From an uncultured Blastocatellia bacterium (GTDB lineage Bacteria; Acidobacteriota; Blastocatellia; HR10), in the NCBI GenBank assembly GCA_937934295.1, contig CALHAI010000021.1, positions 30,705-94,704 of the forward strand: DNA of 64,000 nucleotides. The letters are read 5' to 3'. The translations under genes were made by a program, and so were the position numbers. Below the pieces are notes generated by a model. It saw only the letters and a program-made list of their open reading frames with translations. It was not told where the DNA came from and ran no database searches. Shown here piece by piece: positions 59,105 to 64,000 of this stretch; position 1 is the first letter of the stretch, and every line of letters starts with the position of its first letter.

Positions 59105-60001
59105 ATGGAAACGTTGTTGGAGACCCTGAGGCACATCAAAGATTTTCTCGGAATACCGCTCTTCAAGCTGGGAGAAACGCAATTAACCATTCAAGCGCTG
59201 CTTACTTTGGTCTTTCTGCTGATTGCGCTTTTCTATGTCACCGGCAAGATGAGGAACTGGGTGGTGAACAAGCTCTTGGTCAAAAGCGAGGTGGATGTGG
59301 GGACGCGAGAGGCGATGGGGACTCTTGTCCGCTACGTTGTGATCGGCATCGGATTCTTGATCATCTTTCAAACACTGGGAATCGATCTGACCCCGCTGAA
59401 CGTTCTGGCCGGGACGGTGGGCATCGGCATCGGTTTTGGCTTGCAAAACATCGCTAACAATTTCATCAGCGGTTTGATTATTCTCCTTGAGCGCCCGATC
59501 AAAATTGGGGACCGAATCGAAGTGGGGTCCGTAGAAGGGGATGTGATTAAAATCGGCGCCCGTAGTACGACCGTGTTGACCAATGACGACATCGCCATCA
59601 TCGTTCCCAACTCCAAATTCATCACCGAGAATGTCATCAACTGGAGTCACACCGGGGCGAGGGTTCGCTTCAGGATTCCTGTGAGCGTTGCCTACGGCAG
59701 CGATGTTCGACTGGTGGAAAAACTTCTGCTGGAGGTGGCCAAGGAGAATCCAGACGTGCTGGACGATCCTCCGCCAGGGGTTCGGATGCTCGCGTTTGGG
59801 GACAATGGTCTGTCTTTTGAACTTCGCGCCTGGAGCGCAAGCCTCGCCCACCGGAAGGGGCTTTTGATCAGTGCCCTCAATTATGCCATCTACGAGAAGT
59901 TTCAGCAACACGGGATCGAGATCCCGTTCCCCCAACGGGATCTTCACATTCGAACCGGTCTCAGTGAATGGAAATCACCGGGTCAGGGTAAAAAGCAGTG
60001 A
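59105..60001 (+). CDS. Mechanosensitive channel MscS family 1
   Basis: A 298-residue MscS-type channel. It has two to three N-terminal helices (ALLTLVFLLIALFYVTG, VVIGIGFLIIFQTLGI). The pore helix TM3 is GTVGIGIGFGLQNIANNFISGLIILLERPI in parts, followed by the MscS beta domain (GDRIEVGSVEGDV, STTVLTNDDIAIIVPNS). It opens on membrane tension to release solutes. ATG 59105 follows TGGAGGTGC. It converges with a second MscS gene on the opposite strand, with 8 bases between. Confidence 0.93.
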   Translation: METLLETLRHIKDFLGIPLFKLGETQLTIQALLTLVFLLIALFYVTGKMRNWVVNKLLVKSEVDVGTREAMGTLVRYVVIGIGFLIIFQTLGIDLTPLNVLAGTVGIGIGFGLQNIANNFISGLIILLERPIKIGDRIEVGSVEGDVIKIGARSTTVLTNDDIAIIVPNSKFITENVINWSHTGARVRFRIPVSVAYGSDVRLVEKLLLEVAKENPDVLDDPPPGVRMLAFGDNGLSFELRAWSASLAHRKGLLISALNYAIYEKFQQHGIEIPFPQRDLHIRTGLSEWKSPGQGKKQ

Positions 60002-60009
60002 GAGGACCC

Positions 60010-60933
60010 TCAATCCCGGGAATCGGAGGAGCTCTGCAAAGGCCCCGAATCCTGCGCAACTTTCTCTGCTCTGAGAGCCGTTGCCGGGAGGGGGAGACCG
60101 TAATGGGCCCACGGCTTAAGCATCCCCCGCCGCAGAAATTCCGCCTTCGCCCGCAGGATGACGTCGGTTTGAAAGGCCGTTTCGTGGCGGTGATCGTAGA
60201 CGTAGGCTTTCACCCGAAGGATCAAATACGGGTTATCGGCGAAGGCATCTAGCAGGCGAATCGCTACCGGTTTGGTCAAGAGCGTGTAGGGAGAGCTGTA
60301 GGCCGCCTCGTAGCCAATCTCCATCGCCTGAACCGGATCGGTATCAATGGGCAGGTAGAGATCGGTCACCACCTGGCAGTCAGGTACGCCCGAGTTGGCA
60401 TTCCAGACCTTGCCGCTCAGGATTTCGCTATTGGGAATCGTCACGCGGGTGTCATCGGGCGTAACCAGCTTGGTGCTGCGCAAGCCAATGTGAACGATCT
60501 CTCCGTAGGCATCGCCGATTTTGACGCGGTCGCCCAGTTGATAGGGGCGATCCGCCAGGATGACCAGTCCGCCAATGATGTTCTTGACCAAATCCTGTGC
60601 ACCCAGTCCCAGCGCGATCCCGACCGATGCCAACACGGCGAACAACGTGTCTCGTGACGGCGAGAAGATAGCGAGAATGATCAGACTGCTCCCCAGCCAG
60701 ACGCCGAAGCGAACGAGCGGCGCCAGCATCATGAAGAAGAACCGCGCCCGGGGGGCTCGTTGAGCAAGAGCTTCCAGGACCGCTGTGCTCAACCGAACCA
60801 GCACGTAAGCAGCAACCAAAACCAGGATGGCATAGAATATGGCGGTGAGCGAGACCTTCGTCAGTATTTCCACCGGCGTCTCCGGTGCCGCCTGAAAAGC
60901 GAATGGCAATGAAAGCGGAGAAAAGGCTCTCAT
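60010..60933 (-). CDS. Mechanosensitive channel MscS family 2
   Basis: A 307-residue MscS-type channel. The N-terminal helices include [18 protein letters not shown] and [10 protein letters not shown]. The pore helix reads [23 protein letters not shown], followed by [23 protein letters not shown] and [10 protein letters not shown]. The start is ATG 60933 with GGGAGA; the longer frame is a read-through into the upstream gene. It lies 13 bases after the 928-residue ATPase and is probably its partner. Confidence 0.92.
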   Translation of the reverse strand: MRAFSPLSLPFAFQAAPETPVEILTKVSLTAIFYAILVLVAAYVLVRLSTAVLEALAQRAPRARFFFMMLAPLVRFGVWLGSSLIILAIFSPSRDTLFAVLASVGIALGLGAQDLVKNIIGGLVILADRPYQLGDRVKIGDAYGEIVHIGLRSTKLVTPDDTRVTIPNSEILSGKVWNANSGVPDCQVVTDLYLPIDTDPVQAMEIGYEAAYSSPYTLLTKPVAIRLLDAFADNPYLILRVKAYVYDHRHETAFQTDVILRAKAEFLRRGMLKPWAHYGLPLPATALRAEKVAQDSGPLQSSSDSRD

Positions 60934-60946
60934 ACGCGATCTCCCA

Positions 60947-63733
60947 TCATAGTAAATTGCGGCGATAGAGCGCCTCTCGCACCACACGCATGGCTTCCGG
61001 GCGCACGCGAAGGCCTTGGCGACCGGGATCATTTTCGATGATCTCCCGAGCCAACAATTCGTCCAGTTGCGATCGGCTGGCGCCCACGCTCTTCTGAAAG
61101 ATCGTAGCGTGCTCTTGAGCCGTGAGGCTTCCGTGTTGCAAGATCGCCACCAGCGTGAAGAGATCGTCCAGATCAAGATCATCAATCACCCGCGACAGGT
61201 CGGGCGTGACAAGCGGCTTGAGCGAGAGCACGCCTGCTTCGATGGCTTCGATCTGACCCAGCCAGATGTCGAACGCCGTGCGATAAATGCCCGCCGACTC
61301 TCTGGCCAGCATGTCAAAAAAGATCGCCTCGGCATCAGCCTCCCCTCCAATCAGATGCCGCAGCCGATGACGCAGAGAAGGGGACGGAGGTGGAGGGGCA
61401 AAGTGTAAACGCAAGCCCGACAGGTTGTGCCGCCGCAAAATCGCCTGACGAAGCTCGTCCCGCGTCGCTGTCCCCACATGGATACGATGGGAAAAACTCG
61501 ATCCCAACTGAATGGCGGCATCGAGAAATCGAAACGCCATCTGATTGATAGACAGAACCCAGAGGGTGGATGGGCTGGTGGCAGCAATCACGCGCTGCAG
61601 CGCGCGAATCGCGCCGTAACACCCGACCTGCCGCAAAAAGCTGCGCTCCAGCTCCTCCAGGATGATGACCTGTCGTCGTGCGGCGAGAAATTCCTCTATC
61701 TCTGTCGCGCGATCAGCACCAACTACTCGCGCCAAGAAATCACGCAATTGGCTCTCTGTCGTGAGTCGCTCGCAAAACTCTCCCCGAATGACCTCCAGAC
61801 CTTCCAGCGATCGCTTCAATGCACAATTGATCAAGCTTGTTTTTCCGCTTCCTCGCTGTCCGACAATGATGAGGGCTACAGGCCGACCGGCCTCCCAGAG
61901 CGATCGAGCATCGGCGATGGCTGCCAGCTCCTGCTCACGCCCTACGAGGAATCGAGGGTCTTCAAGCGGCTCAAGGCGGAATAACCGGCGATAAAGCGCA
62001 GGCAATTCTTTGGCGCTCAGATCAACGACGAATTCTTCAGGAAGAAAAGGGCGGGTGATCACCTCGACCTTGCCCGCCGAGGGCGCCGGTCTCCACCCAA
62101 TGTGGACGAGAAACTCAAGAGCAAGCCGTTCCAGAGCACCAACCAAGCGACGGAGAATGTGACCGGCAGTCGCCACCGCGTTGTGGCCAGCCAGCATGAC
62201 TGTTCGACGGAACCCTTGCTGAGCCAGATAGGCCAGCACACCGAGTCGGTGACGGGTCAGTATCAGCCGACCTTCGGTAAAGACCGAGGCGAGCGCCCGC
62301 GCCAGCCGGACGTCGGCCACAGGACGCCAATCCACCACCCCGCGCCGATGAAATTCAAGTAGGGAGAGAGCATTTTGCACCGCCTCTCGGGCAAGTTGCT
62401 CGTCGCGCTGCTGTCCTGTGCTGCTGGCTTCCAGGCCGAAGGCGACGACCTCGCGGGCTCGCTCAATCTGCTGGACGAGGCTTCGATGGTGGCCCTCAAT
62501 TTCTTCGAGCACTCGCGTAAGCTCTGGACGACCCCTGCGAACATAGGCCTGGCGGAACGTTTCTCTCGGATAAAGCCTCTTCCACCGGGTTCGGAGCCCG
62601 GGCAGCGCAGAAAACCCCATGAGCGTCTCGCAGACGGAAGGAAGCGATTCCAGCTCGGCTTTGAATGCGACCTCGATCTCGGCGAGGCGACCGGAGGCAG
62701 GGATCACGTCAGCTTTCGGCGGCGGGAAGCCCTCTTGTCCACCCGATTCGATTTGCCGGCGCAACCAGACGCAGACACCATCAAGCTCCGTCAGCACATC
62801 AGATTGCTCGGCGCTCAGACTTTCCTGCGCCTGCTGGAACCGATCCAGAATGCGATGCTCGGTCTGCTCCAGCGCCACCTCCAATCGAAGCTCGGTGTTC
62901 ACGGCTCGCATCTGCCCGGCCCAGTGAGCAGCACATTTGATTCGATAATCGTTGGCGCTCGTGACTCTCCTCCGCCGTCGCCACACGAGGTCGGAGAGAA
63001 TTTCCTGAGCCAGTACCGGGACAGTTCTTTTCGACTCCTCACTCCACCTGCGAAGCTCGCGTTCAACCTGATGGATGAGTTGCTCAATAGTACTCTGCAT
63101 CTTCAGCCACTCGGACTCTAACTCATCGCGTGATCGAGGCCGTCCCAGAACAGCAGCATCCAACGCGTCGCGCACAATCCCCCATGGACGTCGTAACTGG
63201 CGAGTCCCCAGAGCCAGAGCCAAGAGATACTGTCCCTCAATTTTCGCGCGGAGCCGTGCTCTCTTCCGGAACACATTGAGCACCACCGCCCTCAACGACA
63301 GGAGCCGCGACTTACGCCGGAGCTGGACAATCAGCCGTCGCCAGCCGGTCGGGATCCAGTCACTCAAGACACTCACGGCCTGGGGACCGCTCACCGGGAT
63401 CGCTTCGGGCAGCGTCCTGACCAATTCTTCGAGGTCTCGATCATATTGTTCAATGGCCATAAGCGCGCGCTCGTAGGGACGCTTGTACTCCCATTGTGAA
63501 ATGAGGGGGAGTAGATAAACGTGCCCCGCTTCCATTCGTGCGGCCTTAAGTGCCCCAAGAGTGAGCGGCTCCGCTGTGGGTAGTGAGATCGCCTCGCGTT
63601 GAAAAGCCTGATTCTCGAAAATAGTTCTCAGATCCCTCCAGCAGGCTTCCAATTCCGTCACCAAGCGACTATCTAGTGAGCTGAGGCGATCAACTATTTT
63701 GATCCAGGATTGAGCAAAGATGCATTCCATCAT
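60947..63733 (-). CDS. Large P-loop ATPase (AAA/STAND-like), paired with MscS
   Basis: A 928-residue protein. Residues 1-590 are helical with coiled-coil stretches (EALRD-like [43 protein letters not shown]) and hydrophobic segments around 560-590. The NTPase core begins at FLVGREQEL (595 onward), with Walker [10 protein letters not shown] (625-633) and Walker B VIILEELE (689-696). It is followed by a sensor-like [12 protein letters not shown] and a C-terminal winged-helix-like part ([23 protein letters not shown]). The order suggests a STAND-type regulatory ATPase. A partner role to the adjacent MscS channel is inferred from the 13-base gap. Its 5' end lies near a transposase. Confidence 0.75.
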   Translation of the reverse strand: MMECIFAQSWIKIVDRLSSLDSRLVTELEACWRDLRTIFENQAFQREAISLPTAEPLTLGALKAARMEAGHVYLLPLISQWEYKRPYERALMAIEQYDRDLEELVRTLPEAIPVSGPQAVSVLSDWIPTGWRRLIVQLRRKSRLLSLRAVVLNVFRKRARLRAKIEGQYLLALALGTRQLRRPWGIVRDALDAAVLGRPRSRDELESEWLKMQSTIEQLIHQVERELRRWSEESKRTVPVLAQEILSDLVWRRRRRVTSANDYRIKCAAHWAGQMRAVNTELRLEVALEQTEHRILDRFQQAQESLSAEQSDVLTELDGVCVWLRRQIESGGQEGFPPPKADVIPASGRLAEIEVAFKAELESLPSVCETLMGFSALPGLRTRWKRLYPRETFRQAYVRRGRPELTRVLEEIEGHHRSLVQQIERAREVVAFGLEASSTGQQRDEQLAREAVQNALSLLEFHRRGVVDWRPVADVRLARALASVFTEGRLILTRHRLGVLAYLAQQGFRRTVMLAGHNAVATAGHILRRLVGALERLALEFLVHIGWRPAPSAGKVEVITRPFLPEEFVVDLSAKELPALYRRLFRLEPLEDPRFLVGREQELAAIADARSLWEAGRPVALIIVGQRGSGKTSLINCALKRSLEGLEVIRGEFCERLTTESQLRDFLARVVGADRATEIEEFLAARRQVIILEELERSFLRQVGCYGAIRALQRVIAATSPSTLWVLSINQMAFRFLDAAIQLGSSFSHRIHVGTATRDELRQAILRRHNLSGLRLHFAPPPPSPSLRHRLRHLIGGEADAEAIFFDMLARESAGIYRTAFDIWLGQIEAIEAGVLSLKPLVTPDLSRVIDDLDLDDLFTLVAILQHGSLTAQEHATIFQKSVGASRSQLDELLAREIIENDPGRQGLRVRPEAMRVVREALYRRNLL

Positions 63734-63741
63734 CGGGTCTC

Positions 63742-64000
63742 GTGAGAATTAATGCGACCGTCACCGCCGTCGCTGCGTCTGTTGGACTGATGTCGCACGA
63801 TGGGTTGGGTCGGCTCTTGCAGGAGTTGGGCTGGACGCTCTCGCCGGGAGCCTGCGTGACCGTGCGCATGGTTCAGGCGCTGGGAGTTGAGGGCTATCTG
63901 GTGCTGGATGATGTGCTGATCCCCAAACCGTTCGCCAGCAAGATCGCCTTCTGCGACTGGAACTACGACCACAGCCTGAACCACCCTAGCTTCGGCCAGC
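63742..64000 (+). CDS. Transposase fragment (right window edge)
   Basis: An open frame runs from about GTG 63742, or ATG 63790, to the window end. It reads VGLMSHDGLGRLLQELGW, then VEGYLVLDDVLIPKPFASK, then WNYDHSLNHPSFGQ at the edge. The DDV and IPKPF pattern is that of the N-terminal part of IS4/IS701-type DDE transposases. Only the first part is visible. The start is uncertain. The gene lies within 10 bases of the ATPase start on the opposite strand. Terminal inverted repeats could not be identified within the window. Confidence 0.7.
   Translation, partial: MRINATVTAVAASVGLMSHDGLGRLLQELGWTLSPGACVTVRMVQALGVEGYLVLDDVLIPKPFASKIAFCDWNYDHSLNHPSFGQ

Overview
The window reads as a piece of a GC-rich, Gram-negative (diderm) bacterial chromosome, most likely an acidobacterium. 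The best single clue is a secreted von Willebrand A protein (16592-17533) of the type described as the VWFA-related Acidobacterial domain. A full lipid A start set (lpxA, lpxD, lpxI), skp and fabZ show an outer membrane. Genes are tightly packed, with many ATGA, GTGA and TGATG stop-start overlaps, and most starts have a clear GGAGG-type ribosome binding site. All assignments come from reading the translated sequence; no database search was run.

Layout. 1-12102: a lipid-type cluster split between two divergent units. The minus unit holds a diacylglycerol kinase-like protein (cut by the window edge), an acyl-activating enzyme, an acyl carrier protein, a polysaccharide deacetylase and a [2Fe-2S] protein. 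The plus unit holds a fatty acyl-CoA reductase fused to a damaged HAD phosphatase domain, a second reductase, a pyruvyltransferase-like protein and a second acyl-activating enzyme. Together they could activate, carry and reduce long acyl chains to fatty alcohols and place them on a lipid or glycan. 12202-15551: tatA, then an iron/peroxide module (rubrerythrin, GlpC/Hdr-like Fe-S protein, DUF3501, Dps) behind a Fur/PerR-like site. 15595-21100: envelope proteins, a LysW-like protein, a PuuD-like membrane protein, and a sulfur-relay group of three DsrE-like proteins plus a TusA-like protein that lacks the usual cysteine.

21203-25770: the stress operon prkA-yeaH-spoVR. 25973-32037: truB, a nuclease-fold protein, topA and dprA. 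32038-32944 is mostly non-coding. It holds a selenocysteine tRNA gene, one CRISPR-repeat-like sequence behind a promoter, and a broken reading frame. 32945-35860: skp-fabZ-lpxA-lpxI. 35995-43966: ymdB, a 6S RNA-like gene with its own promoter, a heptosyltransferase, an amidohydrolase, a SpoIIM-like protein, and the unit (33-aa ORF)-queG-DUF2238-lpxD. 44158-51031: a glycosyltransferase, two membrane proteins, a small NTPase and a large penicillin acylase.

51433-64000: a complete seven-gene Mrp Na+/H+ antiporter operon, a TrkA-C-containing permease, two MscS channels and a 928-residue ATPase that forms an operon with one of the channels. A transposase fragment abuts the ATPase at the right edge. 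This last block looks like an ion/osmotic-stress region, and its right end is touched by a mobile element. The most unusual items are the ATPase-MscS pair, the split lipid cluster, the DsrE group with its cysteine-less TusA, the lone CRISPR-like repeat beside tRNA-Sec, and the LysW-like protein without the conserved C-terminal Glu.
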